Shown here piece by piece: positions 44,491 to 55,340 of a stretch of DNA of 64,000 nt. This stretch comes from Sympetrum striolatum. Lineage: Eukaryota > Arthropoda > Insecta > Odonata > Libellulidae. The stretch covers positions 101,127,657 through 101,191,656 of the forward strand of contig OX388343.1 in NCBI GenBank assembly GCA_947579665.1. The letters are read 5' to 3'. Every line of letters starts with the position of its first letter. Position 1 is the first letter of the stretch. A program made the position numbers and the translations under genes. The notes below the pieces were generated by a model. The model saw only the letters and a program-made list of their open reading frames with translations. It ran no database searches and was not told the origin of the DNA.

Positions 44491-44779
44491 TTTGTTAATA
44501 GACTGAGAGGTAAGGGCTAAGGAGGATTTTGCTTTGAACAATAGACTCATCTCTCACAGAACCCTGTTTTTTGAAATGATATTGGGCATACCCTTAATGT
44601 ATTCAATAGTGAGATCCTGCTCACCAGCGTCAATTCTAGTTTGTAGCTCACTTCTAAGGGTTTGAAGATAATTTCTTTCCATTAGGGTGCGATCCTGAGA
44701 ATTTATGTATATCATCACTCATTGTATCTCTTCCATATTTTACTAGCTCTGCTGCGATATTTTGTTCCTTTGAGCTTTA

Positions 44780-45370
44780 TTATTTTTTTACTTTTGTATA
44801 CATTGTGCAATTTCCTGTCTAGTGGGCTAAATTCCGAGCAAGTTTCCTGTATGTTTGATTCTTTCCTTAGCTTGTTATTTTCCTCAGTTGTTCATCTCTC
44901 CTTATCTTCTGTACAGAAAAGTTGTTTGAAATGTTCTATCAATCTTTCCAGAATTTTACTAATCTTGGACTACATTTCCTTCCGTATTTTTAAGTACTTC
45001 AATTCTTGGTTAGTATCCTCTTTTCACCTTTTCTTTAACTTCCTAGAACTATCTCTGTTCATTCTGTTTGGTGTATTCTTCTATTTTCTGTTGCTGTTCT
45101 TCATTTTCTCCTTTTTTCCTGCATAACCTATTTGCTTCCTTCCTGATTTCTCGGTACCTTTCAGTGTTTATTCTGGTTTCTTTCCTTATCATCCTTTCTC
45201 TTGCTTTATTCTTCTCCTGTAAAATTTGGGCACACTCGTTGTAAAACCAATCAGCATTTATTATTCTCTTGTTTTCTCCAATTAATTCTTTCACATCTTC
45301 TTTTATTGCTTTCGCTATTTTTCCATTCTTTTTCTAATTTTATTTTATAAGTATTTTCATCGGCTGTTGG
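44780..45370 (-). pseudogene. RTE-like LINE, linker region, copy 2
   Basis: The open frame at 45049-45294 contains INADWFYNECAQILQEKNKA then RYREIRKEANRLCRKK, the WF..EC and Lys/Arg-rich linker typical of RTE-like ORF2 proteins. It is the 5' continuation of the element whose reverse transcriptase lies at 38960-40992. Confidence 0.6.
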
Positions 45371-45479
45371 TTTGCGTTTTAATAGCTAATCCTTTTTGGA
45401 TTTGCTTATATTTATTATATATTAAATAAATTCCGTGGTTCCTATTTCGTACAAGATAAATCCTATTTCTACTTAAAAA

Positions 45480-45690
45480 AAAAGATTCTATTGCATCCTA
45501 TTGGTAAAGTCCTACTAAGCTCAAATGAACGTTTCAGGGAGGGCTACACCGACGCATCAGTAACTTACGAATACACACAACCATTCCATGAAGGGAAAAA
45601 TCCAACTCAGCCTTGGTTAGAACCCGGGACATTGGGGAAGGAGTGATAGCTTAGATGGCGTGCTATCCACTCAGCCACAAAGGCCGGTGT
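45480..45690 (-). mobile_element. tRNA-derived SINE, copy 2
   Basis: Same SINE as at 35400-35616. The T-arm is partly decayed here (the stem base GCCTTGGTTAG replaces GCCGGGGTTAG on the + strand). The tRNA-like head is at about 45605-45688. Confidence 0.7.
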
Positions 45691-46355
45691 GAATTATAAT
45701 CAAAAATACAGTAGAACCCCGTTTTTACGAACCTCGATTTTACGAAGTGACACAGTTTTACGAACCATTCCGCCGGTCCCGATCTTTGTACATGTAAAAT
45801 GACCTCGGTTTTACGTAAAACCTTGATTTCATGTTTTACGAAGTGAGATGCCGGTCCCTAGGAGTGAATGAACCCCGGTTTTACGAAGTATTTGAAATTG
45901 TTTTGTAGCACTAAGCTCAATACAATGGGATGACGATCGCCGTAAACAGTAGCAGCTGAATCCAGATCGTCTACGTTGGGAAAACCATCATCCCATGTAT
46001 TTTAGATGGGAAAATGTGAAAATTTCGTGGGATACAAAAATTTTGATTACAGTTTTCGCGAAAAATGATAGCTTATAAGACCTAGCCGTGCTCTTCTTTC
46101 TTTGTTCATCAAGCCTTCTGGTAATATCGCGAATCTGCGACGTGGGATCGTATAGATCAGTAGTTTCCAGGAGTATATGGTTTCTATTTGGACGATAGAT
46201 TGAGAGAATAGAGGATGATAAGAATTTGTTTTCGACTTGGGGAGTTTTTGGCTCAGGTCTTGGCTGCTAAATTGGAGTGCGACAACTTAAAATTCTTAAT
46301 GCTGCTGCAGGGATTTCGGATTTTAACTGGCTAGTAAAAGATTGAAAAATAATGG

Positions 46356-48650
46356 TTGGATGATGGACACCCTGAAAAATGTTGGTCTCCAAGCGAGGAA
46401 AAGTCGTGCGCGTTCAGTCAGAACCACTCTCTGCGCGAGGTGGCCTGTGTTGTGATATCCTGTGAGCCTATTAGTAAAATAATGGATAAAACATCGCTGA
46501 CCAAGAAAAAGAGGAAGTCCCTGAATTTGGTCACCAAAAGGTCAATTATCATGGAAGTACGTGATCGCGGGCAGACAAAATCAGAAATTGCTAGGAAGTA
46601 TGGCATATCTTTATCTACATTGGCAGCAATCGTCAATTCAAGGGAAAAAATTTTGAGTCACGCAACATCATCATTAAAAACAAAGTACGTCTCATCGTCG
46701 CAATTTGATCAACTTGATAGGCAGCTGTATATTTTTTTTTGAAGTTTCGTGCGTGCAAATTGCCTGTAAGTGGACCAATTCTGAAGGAGAAGGCTCAGAT
46801 TTTGGCTCTTAAACTGAAGTGCGATAACTTTAAAGTACAGTAATGCTGATATGTAACCAAGATGGATCTGAAAAGTTGAAACCAGTTGTGATTGCAAAAT
46901 GAAGAGCTCCGCGTTGCTTCAAGAACATGAAAAAATTGCCTGTGTTTATGAAAGTAATAAAAAAGCATGGAGGACGACGGGCATTTTTCAGAATCAAATT
47001 ATCTTCTTGCAGAGGAAGAGCGCATGCGAGAATCACAATGTACTGCTTCTTGTAGATAATGCCCCATAATAAAATAAGTGGACTAGTGCTACCAAACTTA
47101 AAAGTACTCTTTCTGAGTCCAAATAGCACCGGTAAGTTACAAACGCTGGACATGGAAATAATTAACAGCATTAAAGTCCACTACCGAAGATTTCTCATCC
47201 AGCACTATCTTCGGACGCTTGGTAAGTTCTATTTCTTTTCTATCATTTTGTGTTTAAAAAATACCTAGTCATCGTCGCAAAGGATATAAATATATATATA
47301 AATATCCTTTGCGACCTCCATATTTTCTCTGGATTTAATTAATATCAGCAATATGATAGCCGCCGCAACCGCATCGCAGAACTTTGGTAAACCTTTTACT
47401 TGATAGTAGCATTCCTGTGGAAGTTATTCGTTGCAGCTGTCATGGAAATTACTTTAATTAAAGAATACTTAATTTGTAGTAATACATCATTATTTATTAA
47501 ATTTTGATGCATTTTCAATACGTAATTTATTAATTGAAAGCGTTTTACGTCGTTAGGTAAGAATTTGTGACACGACAAGATTGTTTAAAGTACCCGCGAG
47601 TAAGTAGCTCTCAAAAATCACCGCTAAACGTCAGCATAGTAGAACGCATATAAAAAAGAGGGAGCTTCAAATTAACTTAAGTAAAGTTCTGAAATGACTT
47701 AAAATATTTACGAGCTAGTTTCTTGGAATTAATGGCTGTGAGTTTCATTCACTGTGACTTATTTGAGTCTCCTAGGCCTTGAAATAAGGTCTATGCTATA
47801 AAGGGATTCAGTATAATCGTAGTCTAATTTTTAAATCTTTTCCATTTGAAGCAAATATACTGCACATTGGCTCCTGGAGAACGATGTGGGTAACGCTCGT
47901 GACTCATGAGGAATCAGTTCTGATTTCAAATCTTGGTGGGAGCACATGGGCAAAATCACATAAGCGCTTTTAACGAACTACTACTACTATAGTGCACACA
48001 GAGAATTGCATGTGATATCTATTGTTTTCTTCCTGAATGAGCTTGTGACTTTTATTTGTAACAGAAATTAGTTCGATTTCATCCTCATGATTATTTGACA
48101 AGTTTATACCTGCATAGTTTAGCTTTCTGTAAGAAGAGCTTCAGTACGCATACATTTGTTGCAGATCAAGCCTCTGATGTGCAAGATGTGCCTCCATGGA
48201 CATTGTTGCATGCTGTGCGAGGAATTGCCAGAGCATGGGACAGTGTCACTGCAAAGACTATTTCCAACTGCTGGAGATCAGCTGGTTTTGGTGACATCAA
48301 TTATAGAGACAGAAGAGTTAGTGGAGGTTCCCACAATACAGGACCTCCTTAGTAAGGAAATGGCACAACTAAATCAGTACATCCCAGATGCATCCTCTCG
48401 TGCTGAGTCATATGTCAAGTGTGACTCTCATGTGATAACGCATAACTGCAGTGAATTTAGTGAAGACGAAGAAGATGAGGATGAAGTGAACTTAGATAGC
48501 TCTTCTACAAGCTATGAAGATGACCCAGAAGCACCTTCCCCCCCTACAAGGGATGAATTAGGACACTCTATAAAAGTGCTTCACAATTTTCAGATGTTTA
48601 CTGATGGCGTACCTGATTCATTCAATAATTACCTTTCAGGTATTAACTGA
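46356..48650 (+). pseudogene. Tigger-like transposase, internally deleted and frameshifted
   Basis: The open frame at 46356-46742 holds a CENP-B/pogo N-terminal helix-turn-helix (KSEIARKYGISLSTLAAIV). After a one-base slip in a run of T near 46738 a second helix-turn-helix follows (LKFRACKLPVSGPILKEKAQ, ending CDNFK). A deletion then jumps to the DDE catalytic domain: GSEKLKPVVIAK, PRCFKNMKKLPVF, then across stops to NLKVLFLSPNSTGKLQTLD and INSIKVHYRRF near 47180. The C-terminal part at 48095-48650 has TAKTISNCWRSAGFG, known from this family, then an acidic Ser/Glu/Asp tail. Parts of the DDE core are missing and several stops are present, so it is inactive. In the family this protein binds the element ends and moves them into TA sites. 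Confidence 0.8.
47274..47315. repeat. Perfect fold-back within the Tigger-type element
   Basis: GTCGCAAAGGATAT and its inverted copy ATATCCTTTGCGAC are separated by a short AT core. It lies between the DDE and C-terminal parts of the transposase and may be a small fold-back insertion or a replication slippage product. Confidence 0.75.
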
Positions 48651-48964
48651 TTAAATGAGAAAATCACCTCATATTTCATTGAAACTTCCAAAAAACAAAA
48701 AAAATTGATGATTATTTTAAAAAGTAAAACGTTTAGAATTTTTTTCTGTTGAATTAAACATTAAACTGGATGTATAATTCATTTAATTGAAATATTACCT
48801 TCCTTTCAATCCCATTTAACTTTATGCACTGTGTTACTGAAACTGGATTGGTATTGTAGAGATTTCGATTGCTTGAAAGAAAACCTCAAATTTACAAAGC
48901 CCGAATTCTACAAAGTGCAAATTTTTGGGTCCCTTCAACTTCGTAAAATTGAGGTTCTACTGTA

Positions 48965-51707
48965 TGTACTTTAACATTAAAGAAGCACAGTTCAAATCGA
49001 TGATTATTGAAGGCCGAGAAACTTCACCTGTCTGAATCCAGCCCCTTTTCAAGGGAAAATTTTACCCTGTAATTTCATAGCTAATTCTTTTCATTGAGTA
49101 CTTTACTAGTACCTGCTGCATTTCCCACCCTAGGCTTATATTCGACTCGATTGCTTTTCCCAGTTTTTTGGAATAAAATTAGGTATGTACCTCGGCTTGT
49201 AAAGAGGTCAGCTTATATTTGAGTATAAAAAGTTCATTCACAAATACTGCTAGTGAGACTATTGAAATATCGGCTATTCTGTTCCACATTTAAGAGGAAA
49301 TATTACAACTTGAGGGGAAAACTCTAAAATTCGATTTGTGTTTCAGTTGCCACAGTGAGGGATCTCTGTTCAAGCCCCAGCAAAGACACTATTTTTGACT
49401 TCTTGTACCACCTCAATATTGTATCTTCATTTTCATCTCTGTGTAGAATTGATTGAAAGAAATGTATTTTCACTCAAACAGTTTTTATGCAAAAGGAAGC
49501 ATCATTATTAATTTTCAATATTTTTGAGTGCGAGTGGATGTCCCTTTTTTTTCTCCCAGAAAATAAACATTCTGGATATGATCTTTCTAAACTTCAACAG
49601 CAAAATCATAATTCAATTTTCATACAAGTGAACTCCAGCGCAACTTCTGCGGCTCAAATATAATATTTATTCAATCATAACTCACGATAATTCATTCTCT
49701 GCTGAGGCAAAAAAATTAAATGCATAACTTATCTAAACCTCAGAGGCATAATTTCACTCTAAAGACGGTGTAAACCGAATCACGCATCAGTGTAATTTAA
49801 TTGGTGAATCCGAAAGACTTCTGCAACGATTAATATTTCTAAGAATTTGAAGCGCAATCAATTAAGAAGATTTGACCAACTTAATTACACATCATTAAAT
49901 AGTTTTGTCTCGAAAGAGGATGAGTCGTTTGAGCTCGCTTTTCTATCCCTATGGGTAGTAGATAAGGGGTGACATGCTTTGCGTGTAGTCATGTTCTTGG
50001 CCTTCATTTTCAGTTCTACACGTGAAATCGAGTTGTTCACATCGAAAACGTATCTTTAAGAGGACTTACTTATATTGGCATAGTGCAAATAAGTGCTCTA
50101 TCATTATGAAATTGAACGTCCAGTTTTTCTTGCTTAACATACCAGGATTTTAGTTGGTTTAGGAAGTGCTGCGGAAAATAATTCGAGTGTCCTGCAATTG
50201 CCATAAGAAATATTGTGGAATTGTGACTGCTCTGCTTATTTCTAAAATATCATTAATTTTCTGTATTAAATTTTAAAAGTACACTTAATCCACTCAGTTA
50301 ACGGAGTGTGTTAGCCGAAAGAGTATACATGTTAAGAGGTGTTGCTTTTGTGAGCGAAAATGGATACAGTGAAGTTGAGCAAATACTTGGGAAATTATTT
50401 TTACTTTCCGTCACCAGTGGTCATCAGATAAGTAGTAATGTTTTCACTCAAATAAAGTTTTCTAACGAGTGCTGTGATTTGTTATTAAAAAGCATTATTT
50501 GAGGAAATTTTAAGAGGCAAGAAGATACTATCAATTCCATCTTCGCGAGGTACTTCATGCCGTATTATTTAAACGGATTGCTATTTTCTTACTGTAAATA
50601 TATCAAGTGACTGATCATATCATGCTTTATATTTATCTGTTTGCCAGGATTTAATTTCTAAGGAAACTAATGCAAATTACGGAAGTTCTATCATTCCAGT
50701 AATTCGCTATTTATTGAATCACAATGTTATTAAACCAAAAGACCTAAAATGTAATAATGCAATAGCTGATATAATGATGATATGCAGATTTTATCTAATC
50801 ACATGACGGCTCATGTAAAAAAGTAATTCTTTAGAATTGGAGAGTATTTTCTGCTGAAATATCCGAACTTAAATTGCTCATATCTGTTGTATAGTTTATC
50901 TAGAGATACCGCTGTAAGCTATTAATTTTAGTTTCAGCATAATAGTTTTTTAAATAAATGTGGCTACGATGTAGTCAAACTGCTAATCATTTAATTATAT
51001 ATCCAAACAATCTAATTAAAATATTTCGTCTAGAATGCATTATTATTTAAAACATGATTTTTAAACACATCCGTTTGTTTTTTAAAATCAAAGTTGATCA
51101 TAATTAAAATAGACTTTCATTCGACAGCACTACGAATGTTGTTTTCGGGCTTTTTCTTGATATTAAACTAGGAAACTTTGATTTAAACCATTAATTCTTT
51201 TGAGCGATATAATTTAAAACACGATTTTAATATATATCTATTTGTTGTTTTAAATGCAATATGGTTAAATTGAAAATAGGTTTTATTTAGATTACCATCA
51301 CGACTACTTAAGTCGTTTTCTTGCTATTTTCTTGACTGTAAAAAAATGTTGAAATAAACTTTTGATTGTAGAACATTTTGAGGTATACTTCTACTTACAA
51401 TAGGCGGTATTATTTAAAAAAAAGATTTTTAATTACATTTAATTTTCATTGATATGAAAGTGGACTATAATGTATGTAGACTTTATTTTGACATGAAACA
51501 CTAAATTCAAAGTGCTATTTTTGGTATAATATATTATTTGATTATCATTAAACTTAATACAAGGTATAGTTATTTTACAAACAATCTTATATAAAACGTG
51601 AATTGGTAAAAAGAAAACAGCTATTGTCAAGTAAAATAATCTGAAAAATAAAGAATAAATTAATATTTACAAGAAAAGTCAGGAAAAACAGGATAAGGAC
51701 AACGTGA
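48965..51707. other. Anonymous AT-rich tail of copy 2
   Basis: Equivalent of 35630-38797, with a ~230-base deletion near 49045 and other small gaps. A frame at 51439-51630 matches 38529-38720 but resembles no known protein. Confidence 0.5.
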
Positions 51708-51869
51708 GCCTTTCTTGGCTCATCTTTTAGTTCCTGGTTTTTAATTGTTGTTTGGTATACTTATGTTAATATTATATACTCTGATTTAAACAACATTTAT
51801 ATACAAAATATTAAGCAAGACATAGAATGTTTGATAACATTTAATATAATTTTTTCCCCACTTATAAGA

Positions 51870-53164
51870 AGTCACTTAAAAGTGGTCCTTAAGTCTCAAT
51901 TTATAGACAAACTCTCTCTTTGTAGCTACAGCCCTATGTGAGCCTCCACCCTGATCAGCCTCCACTTCTCTTTCTTCTCCCTTTCATCTTCTTCATGTCC
52001 TCTATGAATTAGTCATCTCAATCTGGACCTTCCTCTCCGTTTAGTGGCATACAGTCTCCATTCTATCACCATTGCTGTTTCATGCATCTTTTCTACATGG
52101 TCAAACCATTATATTCTCTAAGATTTTATGAACCTAACTAAATCTTCCCCGATTCATAATTGTCTTTAACTCCTCTATGGTTCTCCTTTGCAATAACCCA
52201 TTCTCAATAACAGGTCCACATCTTCTCTACAATAGTATACTTTCAAATCTTACCAGGGCCATACTTTTGTGTTATTTTGTGTGTCCATTTTTATGTTCCA
52301 TAGGTTAGGTACCTCTCTGGTGATTTATTTATATATTTGTATTTAAGTGTTTCTGTTTATTAACTTCCCATTGAGCATCTTCATATTTGTACTGTAAGTT
52401 TAATTCCCTGCTTGTACTCTTTCATGTATTCATATTATGCATTTTTGGAAGTTATATATTCTAGATATTAAAACTCTTCCACACCTTCATATTTTGTGTT
52501 CTTTCTCCAACTCCTGGGTGACTCTAGGTTTGAGAGAAGAGTTCATAAGCATATATTTAGTTTTACTGGTATTGACTATCAATCCCATTTTGCTTGCCTC
52601 TTTCTCTTTATTTGTTAAGTAATGTTCCCCTTTGATCTATTTTTTTCTTCAGATTTGTGTAATCCTAGAATAAACAGAGCGGCCAATAGTCCATCTCCTT
52701 GTTTAAACCCAGTGCTGAATTCAAATTCATTTTATGTTTGATTATGTATTTTTACTTTAGCCATGCTCTTCTTCAATGTTATTTGAATCAAAATAGTTAT
52801 TTTGGATGGAATGTCCATATCCTCCATTGCTTCTCAGACTTTGATCCTGTTTATGCTATCAAATGATTGTCTAAAATCTACAATAGCATATGCAGTTAAA
52901 CATTATGATCATAGAATTTATCTAAAATTTGTCTGATTGCATATAGTTGCTATATTATACTACTATTAGATCTACTCCCACACTGATATTTTCCAATAAT
53001 CCTTTCAGTCTTTCTCTTATGATTCTAAAGTGTATGCTATATATAACAGTATCATCGATTTGTATTCCTCGAGAACCATTTTATTTCCCTTTCTATATAT
53101 TGGGCTTAGGATTCCCATGCTTTATCCTTCTAGCATTTTTCTGTTTCCTATATTATACAACAAA
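51870..53164 (-). pseudogene. RTE-like LINE, reverse transcriptase and C-terminal part, copy 3 (uninterrupted site)
   Basis: Same element as in copies 1 and 2 but with the 40 bases at 52161-52200 in place of the ~776-bp insert. Across this point the minus-strand translation runs on (CGPVIENGLLQRRTIEELK), so this is the pre-insertion state. Stops elsewhere keep it a pseudogene. Confidence 0.65.
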
Positions 53165-55340
53165 GATTGTAATATTAATAATACTTATAATATTACTTTA
53201 TTCAAAATAAAAAATGGGCCAACTCCTTGTTTTAATGTCCTTTCATAACAAAATATCTGAATACATTGTATGAAAAGTAAAAAATATCTGCAGATTTACA
53301 ATGACTATTAAAATCTCTCATTGTTCTAAAAAATGGGCAGAAAATACTAATAATTAGTACATACATATGGGATATGAAATAAATGATGTGATCTTGAATG
53401 AACAATTGGAACACTAAAATTTATAAGAGATAAAAGATAAGAAGACTTGATATGATTATTTAACAGAGAGTGTAAGAATAGAACTCCAATTTACTTCCTA
53501 CGAATAGAGAGGGTGTGTATATTTAGTAATTTCAATGTCTTTTCATATTCTCCACTTTCTCTTTCAATTTCAAACTTAAAAGCCGCCAATCTCAGAAATT
53601 TATTCTGGACTCTCTCTAATCCTAAGTGGTACTTATGATGAGAAGGAGACCACACTATTGAACTATATTCGAGAACTGGTCGAACTAGGGTGATATATAA
53701 ATGCCTTTAGCGAAAAATATTGTTAAAATCCTTACAATTTCTGTAAATGAAACCATGAATTCTATAGGCTTTAGTAATTATGGTATCTATGTGCCTACTG
53801 AAAGACAAGTCGGAAACAAAGAGAACACCCAAATCCAGTTTATGGTCCATTCCAACAAGACTTTTTCCTGATATTGAATAGTCAGCTATTATAGGTGACT
53901 TGGATTTGTAAAAGGTGACAACATTACATTTACTAATATTTAAAAACGTAGCATTTGTTTTACACCATTCGGAAATATCTGTCAAACACCTTTGCAGTGC
54001 AGAAACATCTGCATTCGAATCAATAGTACGAAATATTTTAATGTCGTCAGCATAGATTAGATAATTAATTGGTTTAATTATGGTTCCAATATCATTAATG
54101 AAAATCAAGAATAAAATAGGACCCAGATGGGATCCATTAGGGACTCCAGATATGCCTTCAAAGGGAAAAGAAGGAATACCTTTGATTTTCACCTTTAGTT
54201 TTCTATTAGACAAGTAACTGCTGAACCAAGATAATAAATTCCCTCTAATACCATTAGCTCTAAGCTTTTCTAAAAGCATGGAATACCTTATCAAATGCTT
54301 TGGTAAAATCACAGTAAATAGTGTCTTCTTGATGATGATCATGTACTGCGGTGGTGACAAAGTGCTGAAAATATTATAGGTTAGTGACAGTAGACCTGCA
54401 ACTCCTAAACCCATGTTTTTCATCATCTAAAACATTCTCAATAAGTGGGGTAGGTCTATTTTTCACTAAACTTTCGAGTACCTTTGCTAAAACAGATTGG
54501 ATAGCAATGGGTCTGTAGTTGTTAAGTAATGGAGGCAAGTTGTCAAGGCCAGGGCTTTTTGATACATCCAGTTTCCTCAGTATTTTTAGAATTTAATCAA
54601 CGGCAACATTCACTGTTGAAATATTAATACTATGACTAAATTTAAAATTTGGAACAGAATTATTATCCCCATATGAGAAGACTCCAGAAATGTATTTTGC
54701 AAATAGATTAGCAATATCTTTCGGATTATCACACTTAATGATATTATAGGACATTGATGATGGGATGTTTTTAGTTCTTCGATGATTATTAACATGTGAC
54801 CAGAAACACTTAGTATTATTAAATATGTTGTCCTGTACAGTATTTATAAAGGAAGCATAACAGGATTTAGAAAGTGCTTTACATTTCTTACGGATATCAG
54901 AAAACTTTTGGTAATTTGTGGTGTTCCCAGAGGCCTTATAAACTTTTGAGAAATTAATTGTTTTAAGGTGGGAGTAAACCATTTAGGGTAACTGCTATTA
55001 CGAAATGATATGATAGGAGTGAATAATTCCATAGCTTGATACATTATAGAATAAAAACTATTCACAGCCTCATTACAATCTAAATTACATAATATCACAG
55101 GCCAATGAACTTCATTAAGGTAGCTATTCAAGCCAAAGAAATCTCAGTTTTTATAGTCAAGTATAAACTCATTTTCCTTGGCCATTTCTACTTTCTTTGG
55201 AATATTTATTATTAATTCAATGGAAGGATGATAAGAATCACATTTAGTTAAAGGAGCATCCACCATGGAGCATGTAACATTTGTTGAATTAGAGAAAACA
55301 AGGTCCAACAATTTATTATATTTATTTTTTACAGTATTGA
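53165..55340 (-). pseudogene. CR1/Jockey-group LINE polyprotein, copy 3, 5' part lost
   Basis: The frame at 53707-54426 has SHLGPILFLIFINDI, then YLIYADDIKIFRTI with the catalytic YADD, then LGVLFVSDLSFSRHID. The frames at 54593-54982 and 54844-55131 cover the linker. The C-terminal end has extra lesions relative to copy 1. The element breaks off inside the endonuclease, after LLDLVFSN (about 55290), at the satellite border. Confidence 0.8.

Larger units (their letters stand above)
40993..44770 (-). mobile_element. CR1/Jockey-group LINE, copy 2
   Basis: Starts with the (TAA)n tail at 40993 and runs to about 44770. It is interrupted at 41414-42077 by an unrelated insertion that copies 1 and 3 do not have. 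Confidence 0.65.
45709..48962 (+). mobile_element. pogo/Tigger-type DNA transposon (Tc1/mariner superfamily), 3254 bp
   Basis: Left end CAGTAGAACCCCGTTTTTAC and right end, read inverted, CAGTAGAACCTCAATTTTAC form the terminal inverted repeats. TA lies directly outside on each side (45707-45708 and 48963-48964), the TA duplication of this superfamily. In copy 1 the same site is empty (ATATGTACTTTAAC near 35630), which confirms the insertion exactly. The left end repeats its TTTTACGAA word several times over 190 bases, an expanded terminal region. Confidence 0.9.
38798..51707. repeat. Segmental tandem duplication, copy 2 (12910 bp)
   Basis: Same borders as copy 1. It is longer because of a ~660-bp insertion at 41414-42077 and a 3254-bp Tigger-type element at 45709-48962. 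It lacks about 230 bases that copy 1 has near 35710-35940. Confidence 0.9.
51708..55340. repeat. Segmental tandem duplication, copy 3 (truncated, 3633 bp)
   Basis: Starts with the same AGCCTTTCTTGGCTCATC as the other copies, directly after the end of copy 2. It stops in the endonuclease part of the CR1/Jockey-group LINE at ACAGTATTGA, where satellite DNA begins. It lacks the ~776-bp insert. Confidence 0.9.
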
